DNA of 64,000 nucleotides from Promethearchaeia archaeon. GTDB taxonomy: Archaea > Asgardarchaeota > Lokiarchaeia > Sigyniarchaeales > SOKP01. A program made the translations under genes and the position numbers. Shown here in pieces: positions 33,629-42,992 of the stretch (position 1 is the stretch's first letter; every line of letters begins with the position of its first letter). The stretch lies in the NCBI GenBank assembly GCA_029856045.1, contig JAHQWG010000046.1, positions 1 to 64,000 on the forward strand. Direction: 5' to 3'. The notes under the pieces are model-generated. The model saw only the letters and a list, made by a program, of their open reading frames with translations, was not told the DNA's origin and did not search any database.

Positions 33629-34396
33629 TCAAAAATAAATAAATTTACCTAAATCCTCTTCAATTAAATAAATACGATTTTCTTCTCGCGGAAGCTTATT
33701 ATACATCAATCCCAAGGTTGTTAATCCGTGCAAATTCTTAAGCCCCTTTATTTCAGTAATTTGGTTATGGGTTAGTATTATTTCTCTTATGCTCTTGAGC
33801 TCGCTTAACCCTTCCATTTCGGTAATTTGATTGCCTGAAAGATCTAACTCCCATAAATTCTTCAGATTATCAAGCCCTTCAATCTTAGAAATTCGGTTGT
33901 CAGAAAGATTTAACACATCCAGATTTTTTAAAGAGTTCAGTCCCTTAATCTCGGTAATCTGGTTGCCGTCAAGGTATAGGTTCTCCAATTTTCTGAGAGC
34001 GTCAAGCCCTTTAATCTCGGTAATTCGGTTGTTGCCAAGGTTTAAAATCTTTAAATTGGTGAGAGAATCCAGCCCATCAATCTCGGTAATTCTATTTGAG
34101 ACCCACAAATATGTTAAATTTTGAAGGTGTTCCAGCCCCGTGATTCTTGTCACAGGATTGCCCGTTAATCGTAAAGATTTAAGATTTCTTAAAGAATCCA
34201 GCCCCTCAATAACTTTTATCTCATCAGAATTCAACAATAACTCTTCAAGATTTTCTAATTCAGTCAGACCCTTTATCTTCGAGGTGCTCGTAATCCGTTG
34301 ATCCGATATTGCCAATTTGCGACCGTTTTTCTTGGTCATGAATCGTTTTCCATTTACAATAACAAATTGTTCGGAGCTCATGTTTTGCAAATTCAT
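33629..34396 (-). CDS. SDS22-like leucine-rich repeat protein (copy 2)
   Basis: The 255-residue protein has the same design as copy 1: the N-terminal motif FVIVNGKRFMTKKNGR, about eight 22-residue SDS22-type repeats such as NSLKNLDVLNLSDNRISKIEGL, and the same cap ending LIEEDLGKFIYF. One repeat (EHLQNLTYLWVSNRITEIDGL) is a residue short. Repeats 6 to 8 and the C-terminus are almost identical to copy 1, whereas the first repeats differ more, so internal exchange or selection on the binding face is possible. Non-coding flanks on both sides are also copied. It is probably cytoplasmic and binds a protein partner. Confidence 0.85.
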   Translation of the reverse strand: MNLQNMSSEQFVIVNGKRFMTKKNGRKLAISDQRITSTSKIKGLTELENLEELLLNSDEIKVIEGLDSLRNLKSLRLTGNPVTRITGLEHLQNLTYLWVSNRITEIDGLDSLTNLKILNLGNNRITEIKGLDALRKLENLYLDGNQITEIKGLNSLKNLDVLNLSDNRISKIEGLDNLKNLWELDLSGNQITEMEGLSELKSIREIILTHNQITEIKGLKNLHGLTTLGLMYNKLPREENRIYLIEEDLGKFIYF

Positions 34397-34776
34397 CTCA
34401 CTATATATATAATATATTATTTCACAAATATAAATAATTTAAGACAGAAAGATTACTGATGTAATATTTATTGAGCCTAGTCTTCGTCTTCGCGTTCGGA
34501 TAAATATAAATACCCTCCAACCCACGGGATATGGAGCATATCGCAAGATTTTTTTCTCTTTTACAATTTTTCAGTCTTTCCTCAATTGTATAATCTTTAT
34601 TAATTAATATCTTTTATGTGTTGTTTGAACACAAGATAGTGAGATTTGGATATTTTAAATGAAATATATCGTGAAAAATTAGTCCTAATATTGCAAATAT
34701 AAAGATTTATAAAATAATTAGATGCAATAATATTATACAAAAATTTAATAAAAAATATTATACAAAAGTGTTAAAG
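34397..34776. other. Intergenic region with a short GC-richer patch
   Basis: The first 66 bases repeat the upstream flank of LRR copy 1. Bases about 34475-34545 are clearly richer in G and C (CGTCTTCGCGTTCGG, then CCCACGGGATATGGAGC) than the surroundings. On the minus strand they give a short open frame without a family match. They could be part of a small RNA or a gene fragment. The rest is AT-rich and should hold the promoter of the synthetase gene. Confidence 0.35.
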
Positions 34777-36501
34777 ATGTCAGAAACTTATAAATCGAGA
34801 TTTTGGAAGAAAAATTGGGATCCCGGTATGGAAGATATAGACCCCAAAGAATTTGAGACGACTTTTGTTGCTATGATGAAAACAGCATTTGATGATTATC
34901 CAGATAACATTGCTTTAGGGTTTTTGGGAGTAGACATAACTTTCAGAGAGTTGGATAAATATACTAATCAATTTGCCAACATGCTAATTGAGAATGGCTT
35001 TAAAAAAGGTGATGTTGTTGGTATATGTTTACCAAATACACCAGAATATATAATAAGTTTACTTGGAACATTGAAAGCAGGGTGTATCGTTTCTGGAGTA
35101 TCTCCGCTTCTTTCAGCGGCACAAATACAATATCAACTAAATGATTTAGGATCGGGTGGAAAAAAAGTAGCACTTGTCACGCTAGACGCCATATTCGCTG
35201 GGCATATAGTCAAGATTGCCTCAAAAATACCGCAACTGAAATTAATTATAACAACAAGTGTGGCTGGTTTTTTACCAAAAATTAAACAGGTTTTAGGAAA
35301 ATTGCTTGGTAAGGTACCTAAAGGTAAAGTAACTCCTTTACCTGAAAAGATTGTTATTGGTATGCACAAAGATGTTCTAATGAATTATTCTATTGATCCA
35401 ATACATGTTAAATTAACTCCTGATGATATAGGTTGGATTCAATATACAGGTGGGACAACGGGTCCTCCAAAAGGAGCTATTTTAACTCATAGAAATTGCG
35501 CTTCGAATATTTTATGCATTATACGATGGCTAGATTGGGAGTTGGGAAAAGGTGTCCTATTAAGTGGTTTTCCAATGTTCCATATTGCCGGTCTTACAGT
35601 TGCTGAAGGTGCGCTGTGTTATGGTTTTGGTCAAGTATTAATTCCAAATCCAAGAGACACAGATCATATAGTAAAAGAAATGGGTAAGTATAAACCAACC
35701 AACTTAGTAAATGTGCCTTCTTTATTTCAGATGTTAATTAAAAATCCGAAATTTAAAGAAATTGACCATTCAGCTTTAGGAACCTGTATATCTGCCGCTG
35801 CTCCCTTTCCTGCCGCTAGTGCGGAAGAACTAGAAAGCGTCATAGGAAAAGGAAAGCTGCTTGAGCTTTATGGTATGACTGAAACTTCACCAGTTTCAAC
35901 TATGAATCCTTCTAAAGGTAATAAGAAATTGGGGACAGTTGGAATGCCGTTTTTAAATGTAGACTTAAAGCTGGTGGATCCGGCAACTGGAGAGGAAGTT
36001 CCTTTGGGAGAACCTGGCGAAATTTGTGTTAAAGGTCCTTTAGTAATGCAAGGTTATTACAACAAACCAGAAGAGACTAAAAAAGCAATTGACAAAGATC
36101 AATATATGCATACGGGGGATGTTGGATTAATGGATACGGATGGTTATATTAGGATTGTTGATCGTACGAAAGATATGATCATTGTGGGCGGCTTTAAAGT
36201 ATTTTCTAGCAAAGTTGAGGACATATTAGTTAAACATCCAGCAATCAATACTCTTGCGTTAATTGGAATGTCCAATCCGGAGCGACCCGGTTCAGAGATA
36301 GTAAAAGCATTTATTCAACTCAACCCTGATTATACATATGATGGCAATGAAGAAGCATTGAAGGAAGATATTACGAAATTTGCAAAAGAAAAATTAAGTC
36401 CCTATGAGGTCCCAAAAGTTATTGAGATTTCCAAGGAATTACCACTTACAGTTATTGGAAAGGTAGATAAAAAGCGATTGCGAAAAGAAGCAAAAGAATA
36501 G
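34777..36501 (+). CDS. AMP-forming acyl-CoA synthetase (duplicated unit, copy 2)
   Basis: This 574-residue paralogue of the gene at 31799 has the motifs YTGGTTGPPKGAI, LYGMTETS, HTGDVGLMDTDGYIRIVDRTKDM and the lysine in TVIGKVDKKRLRKE. Compared with copy 1 the binding-pocket side differs in several places (for example LTVAEGALCYGFGQVLI against LFFCLNCVYLGWTQLLI), so the acyl specificity has probably shifted. A GTG three codons earlier (34768) is possible, but ATG 34777 aligns with the start of copy 1. The product is a cytoplasmic CoA ligase. The downstream amidohydrolase gene converges on it. Confidence 0.92.
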   Translation: MSETYKSRFWKKNWDPGMEDIDPKEFETTFVAMMKTAFDDYPDNIALGFLGVDITFRELDKYTNQFANMLIENGFKKGDVVGICLPNTPEYIISLLGTLKAGCIVSGVSPLLSAAQIQYQLNDLGSGGKKVALVTLDAIFAGHIVKIASKIPQLKLIITTSVAGFLPKIKQVLGKLLGKVPKGKVTPLPEKIVIGMHKDVLMNYSIDPIHVKLTPDDIGWIQYTGGTTGPPKGAILTHRNCASNILCIIRWLDWELGKGVLLSGFPMFHIAGLTVAEGALCYGFGQVLIPNPRDTDHIVKEMGKYKPTNLVNVPSLFQMLIKNPKFKEIDHSALGTCISAAAPFPAASAEELESVIGKGKLLELYGMTETSPVSTMNPSKGNKKLGTVGMPFLNVDLKLVDPATGEEVPLGEPGEICVKGPLVMQGYYNKPEETKKAIDKDQYMHTGDVGLMDTDGYIRIVDRTKDMIIVGGFKVFSSKVEDILVKHPAINTLALIGMSNPERPGSEIVKAFIQLNPDYTYDGNEEALKEDITKFAKEKLSPYEVPKVIEISKELPLTVIGKVDKKRLRKEAKE

Positions 36502-36578
36502 AAAATATAAAATTTAATTATTTTTCAAAAAATTTTTTTTTTATTATTACCAAATTTTAATCAAAAATAGGTTTCACT

Positions 36579-37463
36579 CTATTTTATTTTCTCCAAGAGG
36601 TTTTCTGTATTGTTATATAAAATATCTTGTTTTTGTTCATTAGAGATTGGTAGAGTTAATATCTTATCGATTTCGATTTGAATTGGGGATGTTATGGGTG
36701 CGTCAGAGCCAAATAGAAGTCGTTTATGACCGACTGTTCGAATTAAACTTAATATTGCAAAACTGACTGAACATGAAGTTTCAAAAAAGATATTTCTATA
36801 TTGTTTTAAGCTTATACCTACATCTATAGCATATTCCATGCAAAATCCGGCATGCCCAACGATAATTCTTAAATTTGGAAATTGTTTTGCAAGTTTTGCC
36901 ATATCCCTAGTGGATATTCCGCTAAAAAAGGGTGTTTTGGGAGTGGAGTGAATATAAAAGATCAATTTTTTATCATATTCTTGCATAAATGAAACTAATT
37001 TAATTATATCTTTAGGGATCTTTATTAAGTGAATACCTGAATGTATTTTTACGCCACAAAACCCTTTTTTAAAATGGTCTTCTAAAATTTTATAATCGGT
37101 GTCTTCTTCTTTAGGTTGAATTTTTGGATTGAACCAAAATACTTTAAAAAATCTCTCTGGAGCTTTCTTAGCAATGTCTATAATATCTTGATGATCTAAT
37201 TGACCTCCCTCTGCAAGACTTTTGCGAAATTCAAGCATCTTCTCGAGTTTTTGTTCTTCATTTAATTCGTTTGATTCACTATCAGCTAATTTTAAGTGAG
37301 CTGTTGGTCTAGCTCTCCTATTAGTTGTTGTGATTAATGCTTTTTCCACTTGAAATCGATCCATATATTCAATTATATCCTTGCTAGGTTTCATAAATGT
37401 TCCGTAGCTATGGAGGTGTGCATCAAATATTTTAAAAGATGTGGGATTTATCAAATAATACAA
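36579..37463 (-). CDS. Amidohydrolase-2 family metal-dependent hydrolase
   Basis: This 294-residue TIM-barrel protein has the metal-binding start FDAHLHSYG (HxH on strand 1), a histidine after strand 5 (FYIHSTPKTP), GHAGFCMEYAI on strand 6, and the last Asp in LLFGSDAPI. All key ligands are present. The family includes decarboxylases such as ACMSD and hydrolases. The reaction is C-C or C-N bond cleavage on a small organic acid. The divergent gene at 37603 encodes a second, degenerate member, so the two may act in one pathway or as a complex. Start ATG 37463; upstream is the 140-base divergent promoter region. Confidence 0.87.
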   Translation of the reverse strand: MYYLINPTSFKIFDAHLHSYGTFMKPSKDIIEYMDRFQVEKALITTTNRRARPTAHLKLADSESNELNEEQKLEKMLEFRKSLAEGGQLDHQDIIDIAKKAPERFFKVFWFNPKIQPKEEDTDYKILEDHFKKGFCGVKIHSGIHLIKIPKDIIKLVSFMQEYDKKLIFYIHSTPKTPFFSGISTRDMAKLAKQFPNLRIIVGHAGFCMEYAIDVGISLKQYRNIFFETSCSVSFAILSLIRTVGHKRLLFGSDAPITSPIQIEIDKILTLPISNEQKQDILYNNTENLLEKIK

Positions 37464-37602
37464 CTTTTTTCTTAGATGGTATTATTTCTTAAAAATTAGC
37501 CTAGTTAATTAAATTTTTTGAACAATTAAGGAGATTTGAAAATTTAAGTTTTAATTAATTTTTTTTATTAATAAGTTTTTTATTTTAAATAGAAATTAAT
37601 CA

Positions 37603-38592
37603 GTGAAAAGTATGAATGACGTTAAGTATAAGATAATCGATTCTTTGTGTTATGTCCCAACTGAAGAAGTTTTTGTTGATCTTTTAGTGTCATTGCCACC
37701 TCAGATGGCAAGATATTTAAGAGATGTTTTTGGTCCAAGGGTTGCTCCTTTGTTGGGTATTTCAGCTGAAGAACTCTACAATTTGAAGACATCAAAGAAT
37801 GCATTTGAACTTAAAAACGCCCTTAAGCCTTATTTACCGAAAATAAGGAAATTAACTTCAACTTTAAATGATTTTGTCGTGCAGCTCGATAAAATGGGAG
37901 TTGAAAAAGCGGTTATTTTTAATCTAGATGAAGAAACACCAAGTGGAATTGCTGGTCTTCCTAATGATTATTATGCTGGGATTGTTAAAGAGTATCCAAA
38001 TAAATTCATTGGATTTGCTGGTATTGATCCTTTAAAAGGAATGGATGCTGTAAGAGAGATTAAAAGATCTTATGATTTGGGTCTTAGAGGTGTGGCTGTT
38101 CGGCCATTTATGTTCCAAATACCACCGACTCATGCGAAAATGTATCCAATTTATTCTACATGCGTAGAGCTTGATATACCTATTTGGTTTCATCTTTCTA
38201 TAAATTTTTCGACTAATTCGATGGAAGTTGAGAGACCAATCTATTTAGATATAGTTTGTCAGGATTTTCCTGAATTAAAAATTATTGCAGGACATGGTGG
38301 TTGGCCTTGGGTGAATGAACTGGTTGCCGTTGCATGGCGCAATCCAAATATGTATATTGACATTGCTTCTTACGTTCCTAAGTATCTAGGAATGAAAGGG
38401 ACGGGATGGGAACCACTTATTAATTTAGGAAATTCAATTCTACAAGATAAAATTTTGTTTGGTTCAACTTGGCTTTTTATGGGCTTATCAATTAAACAGT
38501 TAGCGGATGGTGTTATGGAATTACCTCTAAAGGAAGAGGTTAAAAAGAAATGGTTATATAGCAATGCTGCGAAACTTTTAGGCATTGAGTAA
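37603..38592 (+). CDS. Amidohydrolase-2 family protein with lost metal ligands
   Basis: The 329-residue protein has the fold-typical segments VEKAVIFNLDEE, KFIGFAGIDP, LRGVAVRPFM, IPIWFHLSINF and LKIIAGHGGWPWVNELV. Two metal-binding motifs are missing. The first strand reads IIDSLCYVPT where active members have an HxH motif. The last reads ILFGSTWLF where others have GSD. Only the histidines in WFHL and GHGGW remain. It may be catalytically inactive, use metal differently, or be a regulatory subunit of the neighbour at 36579. The start is GTG 37603 or ATG 37612; no ribosome binding site decides. It lies between two minus-strand genes. Confidence 0.8.
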   Translation: MKSMNDVKYKIIDSLCYVPTEEVFVDLLVSLPPQMARYLRDVFGPRVAPLLGISAEELYNLKTSKNAFELKNALKPYLPKIRKLTSTLNDFVVQLDKMGVEKAVIFNLDEETPSGIAGLPNDYYAGIVKEYPNKFIGFAGIDPLKGMDAVREIKRSYDLGLRGVAVRPFMFQIPPTHAKMYPIYSTCVELDIPIWFHLSINFSTNSMEVERPIYLDIVCQDFPELKIIAGHGGWPWVNELVAVAWRNPNMYIDIASYVPKYLGMKGTGWEPLINLGNSILQDKILFGSTWLFMGLSIKQLADGVMELPLKEEVKKKWLYSNAAKLLGIE

Positions 38593-38659
38593 TAGATTCT
38601 TTTAAAATTTTTTTAAAAAAATAAAAATTAATAATAAAAAAATCAATTTAGAGTTTATT

Positions 38660-40705
38660 TTATACTAGGTATTCTATTTCGGTTTGAACACGAATATCTC
38701 TAGATGAGCTTCCAACAAGAATTTTAAATATTCCCCCCTCTGCTTTCCACGAGTTGTTTATCTCGTCAAAAAAAGAAAGATCTTTCTTTTCTAGTACAAA
38801 TATAACTGTCTGTTTTTCACCTGCCTCCAGTTGAATTTTCTTAAACCCTTTTAATTCTTTTAACGGTCTTTCTACACTACACTCAACATCTTGAACATAT
38901 AATTGAACAACTTCTGCTCCAGCGCGATCACCCGAGTTAGTAATATCGACTAATACCGTAAATTTTTCATCTCCTGATACTGTTTCTTTGCTGATCTTAA
39001 GATTCTCATAGCTAAAAGTTGTATATGATAAACCATGACCAAAAGGAAAGAGGGGATCAATCTTTTTTGTGTCAAAATGTCGGTATCCAACAAAAATACC
39101 TTCATCATAATAAACTTTTTCATTGCCAGGATAAGTTCTTTTTGAAACATGTGCTGGTGAATCTGAAAGTTTTTTTGGGAATGTTATTGGAAGTTTTCCT
39201 GATGGATTAATGTCTCCAAATATGATATCTGCGATAGCATTTCCTGCTTCTTGTCCTGCATACCAAGCTTCAACAACGGCAGGTACATTTTCTATCCAGC
39301 CATCCATAGCGATAGGGCTACCATTGATTAGAAAAACTATTGTTTTGGGATTTTCTTGAGCAGTCTTGTTAATAAGTTCAATTTGCTCAGGAGAGAGTTC
39401 AAGCTTAATTTTGTCCTTACCTTCTCTATCTCCATATTTTTTATGATTGAGTCCCGCAAAAACAATGGCTACATCTGCCTCTGATGGTAGATCTATAATT
39501 TCCACTTTATTACTACATTTTTCCTTCAGTCCTTGAAACGGTGTGATTTCATAAAATGTTCGAATCATTGAACTACCGCCTCCAAAAGCCATTTTCTTAT
39601 CTGCATTAGGTCCTAGAACAGCCAATTTTTTGATTTTCTCGATATCTAAGGGCAATAGATTTTCTTTGTTCTTTAGAAGCACTATTCCTTCTTCAGATAT
39701 TTTTCGGGCTACAATCTGATGTTCAGGGGTATTTCTACTGCCCGGTGGGATTAAACTCTCATCATCAAGAAGACCGGTAAGAAACATTACTCTTAATAAT
39801 CTTTTCACATTCTCATCAAGTGAATCTTCCATAAAATTTCCTGCTATAAGCGCCTCTCTTAATCTTTTTACCTTATATTTGATGGGGTATGGCATCTCGA
39901 GTGTCATCCCAGCGTTTATACAACTTTCGGTTTTTAAAATATGTCTAGTTGCAAGCCAGTCACTTACTACAAAACCTCTAAAACCCCATTCTTCCATCAG
40001 CCTTTCTTTTAATATGTTTTTATTTTCGCAGCCAAATATACCATTAACTTTGTTATAGCAAGCCATAATAGACCATACATCCGCTTCCCGAACAACAGCC
40101 TCAAATCCGGGAAGATATATCTCTTGAAGCGCCCTTTCACTTACTTCAGCACTGACTTTAAATCTATTTAATTCTTGATTATTACATACATAATGTTTCA
40201 CACATGCCGCAATTCTCTGACTTTGAATTCCTTTAACAACGGGAACGGCCGTTTTTATGTTTAAATGAGGATCTTCTGTTTGATATTCAAAAGTTCTTCC
40301 ATTGAGCGGAGTTCTATCAATATTTATACCTGGGGCAAGGAGCATATGATATCCGACATCTCTTACTTCTTGCGCTATAGCTACTCCGAATTGCTCAGAT
40401 AACTCTGGGTTCCAAGTGGCAGTCCTACAAATAGCAGTAGGGAAGTAAGTAGTTTTTTTTATAAAAAAAGTCCCTAAAGCTCCCACACCATGGGGTCCAT
40501 CAGTCATTTTGAATTTTGGGAGATTTAATCTTTTTATTCGTTTAGTAAAAAAAAGTCTTGTTCCAGAACATATCTTGAACTTTTCTTCTAAAGTTAATCG
40601 TCCTAAAAGATCTTCCACTCTTTTTTCCAGATCCAGGTTGCTATCCATAAATGGTAGTTTTGCAATATCTTCCTTAAATAAATCTTTATCCATATTTATT
40701 TTCAC
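38660..40705 (-). CDS. Glycoside hydrolase family 3 beta-glucosidase-type enzyme (copy 1)
   Basis: The 681-residue protein has the three-part GH3 order. An N-terminal TIM barrel (about 25-310) carries the nucleophile D249 in GFRGFVVSDW and the substrate-binding CVKHYVCNNQELNR and TDGPHG. An alpha/beta sandwich follows with EGIVLLKNKENLLPL, VLGPNAD and SGKLPITFPKKLSD. A fibronectin-like C-terminal domain follows with LFPFGHGLSYTTF, SGDRAGAEVVQLYV and ELKGFKKIQL. No signal peptide is seen, so it acts in the cytoplasm on imported beta-linked sugars. A close paralogue starts 18 bases upstream of it on the same strand. The pair is a tandem duplication likely read from one transcript. Confidence 0.93.
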   Translation of the reverse strand: MKINMDKDLFKEDIAKLPFMDSNLDLEKRVEDLLGRLTLEEKFKICSGTRLFFTKRIKRLNLPKFKMTDGPHGVGALGTFFIKKTTYFPTAICRTATWNPELSEQFGVAIAQEVRDVGYHMLLAPGINIDRTPLNGRTFEYQTEDPHLNIKTAVPVVKGIQSQRIAACVKHYVCNNQELNRFKVSAEVSERALQEIYLPGFEAVVREADVWSIMACYNKVNGIFGCENKNILKERLMEEWGFRGFVVSDWLATRHILKTESCINAGMTLEMPYPIKYKVKRLREALIAGNFMEDSLDENVKRLLRVMFLTGLLDDESLIPPGSRNTPEHQIVARKISEEGIVLLKNKENLLPLDIEKIKKLAVLGPNADKKMAFGGGSSMIRTFYEITPFQGLKEKCSNKVEIIDLPSEADVAIVFAGLNHKKYGDREGKDKIKLELSPEQIELINKTAQENPKTIVFLINGSPIAMDGWIENVPAVVEAWYAGQEAGNAIADIIFGDINPSGKLPITFPKKLSDSPAHVSKRTYPGNEKVYYDEGIFVGYRHFDTKKIDPLFPFGHGLSYTTFSYENLKISKETVSGDEKFTVLVDITNSGDRAGAEVVQLYVQDVECSVERPLKELKGFKKIQLEAGEKQTVIFVLEKKDLSFFDEINNSWKAEGGIFKILVGSSSRDIRVQTEIEYLV

Positions 40706-40723
40706 CTAAATTTAAGATTTCAT

Positions 40724-42754
40724 TTAATCTTTATATTCAATTTCTCCTTTTTGATGAATATTTCTTGACGAACTTCCAATGAGAATGTTAAAAAATCCCT
40801 TCTCAACTGTCCAGCAGGAAGTTTTTTCATTAAAAAAGGAGAGATCGCTTTTTTCTATTTCAAATTCAATGGTCTTTTTTTCGCTAGAGTTCAATTGAAC
40901 CTTTTTAAAACCTTTTAGTTCTTTTAATGACCTTTCTACACTGCACTCAACATCTTGAACATATAATTGGACAACTTCTGCTCCGGTGCGATTACCAGAG
41001 TTTGTGATATCGACTGACACGGTGAATTTATCATCTCCGGATATCGTTTTCTTGTCGATTTTAAGATTATCATATGCAAAAGTAGTATAGGATAAACCAT
41101 AACCAAAAGGAAAGAGAGGTTCAATATTCTTCGTATCAAAATGGCGATATCCAACAAAAATACCTTCATCATAATAAACTTTTTCATTACCGGGATAAGT
41201 TCTTGTTGATACATGCGCTGGCGAATCTGATAATTTCTTAGGAAATGTTATTGGTAATTTTCCTGAGGGGTTTACATCTCCAAAAAGAATATTTGCAATA
41301 GCGTTTCCTGCTTCCTGTCCAGCATACCAGGCTTCAATAACTGCAGGTATATTTTCTATCCAACCAACCATATTAACAGGGCTGCCACTAATAAGAACAA
41401 CTATTGTTTTGGGATTTTCTTGCACAGTTTTTTTAATCAATTCAATTTGTTCTGAAGGAAGATCAAATGAATCCCTATCAAAATGTTCGCTATCCATCCC
41501 TTCTTCATGATTAAGTCCAGCAAAAACAATAACTAAATCCGCTTCTGATGGTGAATTAATTATATCAACCTTATCTCTACATTTATTTTTCAATCCCTGA
41601 AGAGGCGTAATTTCATAAGGGGGTCGAATCTGTGAGCTGCCACCACCCTCTGCCATTTCTTTATCTGCATTTGGTCCGATTACTGCAATTTTTTTGAGTG
41701 TGTTTATATTTAAAGGAAGCAGATTATCTTTATTTTTTAAAAGAACAATTCCCTCTTCAGCTATTTTACGAGATATAGTTTGATGTTCGGGAGTATTTCT
41801 ACTACCCGGTGGGATTAAACTCTCATCATCAAGAAGACTGGTAAGAAGCATCACACGTAGTAATCTTTTTATGTTCTCATTAAGTGTTTCTTCAGTATAT
41901 TTTCCTTCTAATAAAGCTTGATTTAATTTTTTTTTTTTATATTTTATTTGTACAGGCATCTCGAGAGTTAATCCGGCGTTTATACAGCTTTCAGTGCTCG
42001 TTATTTTAGCTGTTGCGATCCAATCTGAAACAACGAAACCTCTAAAACCCCATTCTTCCATTAACCTTTCTTTTATTAAATTTTTATTTTCACACCCGTA
42101 AATGCCATTAACCTTGTTATAACAACCCATAAAGGACCATGCATCAGCTTCGCGAACCGTCGCCTCAAAAGCAGGAAGATAGATCTCTTGAAGAGCTCTT
42201 TCACTTACTTCAGAACTGACTGTGAATCTATTTATTTCTTGATTATTGCATATATAATGCTTCACACACGCCGCAATTTTCTGACTCTGAACACCTCTTA
42301 CAACGGGAACTGCCATTTTTTTATTAAGATATGGATCTTCAGTTTGATATTCAAAATTTCTTCCACAGAGTGGAGTTCTATGAATATTTACGCCAGGTCC
42401 GAGAATCATATGGTATCCAATTTCTCTTACTTCTTGAGCTAAAGCCACTCCGAATTGTTCAGATAACTCCGGGTTCCAGGTTGCAGCCCTACAAATGGCT
42501 GTAGGGAAATAAGTGCATTCCGCATTATTTGAGCTATGAGGCCCAATACCATGAGGTCCATCTGTCATTTTGAAAGATTTTATTCCAAGTCTCTTTATTG
42601 GTCTAGTAAAAAAATTTTTGGTTCCTGAACAGAGAGAAAATTTTTCTTTCAGTGTCAATCTTCCTAAAAGATCTTCAACTCTTTTTTCTAGATCCAGATT
42701 ACTATCCATAAAAGGCAGTGTTTTCAGTTCATTATTAAGAATTTTCTCATTCAT
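40724..42754 (-). CDS. Glycoside hydrolase family 3 beta-glucosidase-type enzyme (copy 2)
   Basis: This 676-residue paralogue is first in transcription order. It shares FMDSNLDLEKRVEDLLGRL, the nucleophile D244 in GFRGFVVSDW, CVKHYICNNQEINRF and the C-terminal FPFGYGLSYTTFAYD with its neighbour. Loops near the active site differ: GPHSSNNAECTYFP against GALGTFFIKKTTYFP, and HEEGMDSEHFDRDSF against HKKYGDREGKDKI. So different oligosaccharides may be used. Long stretches of near-identity may cause assembly errors or gene conversion. No signal peptide. The promoter lies in the 238 bases towards the divergent acyl-CoA synthetase-type gene. Confidence 0.93.
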   Translation of the reverse strand: MNEKILNNELKTLPFMDSNLDLEKRVEDLLGRLTLKEKFSLCSGTKNFFTRPIKRLGIKSFKMTDGPHGIGPHSSNNAECTYFPTAICRAATWNPELSEQFGVALAQEVREIGYHMILGPGVNIHRTPLCGRNFEYQTEDPYLNKKMAVPVVRGVQSQKIAACVKHYICNNQEINRFTVSSEVSERALQEIYLPAFEATVREADAWSFMGCYNKVNGIYGCENKNLIKERLMEEWGFRGFVVSDWIATAKITSTESCINAGLTLEMPVQIKYKKKKLNQALLEGKYTEETLNENIKRLLRVMLLTSLLDDESLIPPGSRNTPEHQTISRKIAEEGIVLLKNKDNLLPLNINTLKKIAVIGPNADKEMAEGGGSSQIRPPYEITPLQGLKNKCRDKVDIINSPSEADLVIVFAGLNHEEGMDSEHFDRDSFDLPSEQIELIKKTVQENPKTIVVLISGSPVNMVGWIENIPAVIEAWYAGQEAGNAIANILFGDVNPSGKLPITFPKKLSDSPAHVSTRTYPGNEKVYYDEGIFVGYRHFDTKNIEPLFPFGYGLSYTTFAYDNLKIDKKTISGDDKFTVSVDITNSGNRTGAEVVQLYVQDVECSVERSLKELKGFKKVQLNSSEKKTIEFEIEKSDLSFFNEKTSCWTVEKGFFNILIGSSSRNIHQKGEIEYKD

Positions 42755-42992
42755 ATAATTATACTCAAGTCTTTAAGCATATTAAATTAATAATATATTT
42801 AATTCAATAAACAAATAAAATATTCTTAAATTTCATCTTTATATTTGGTTAATCTGGTTTGTTATTATATTGGAAAAAAGGGATTTTAACAAAATCTCCG
42901 AGATTATAGAAATTTCTGAGAAATTTGCAAATTTTATTTGATATTAATTATTTTAGTTGTATAAGGAAATTATAATGACTCCGTTTTGAAAA

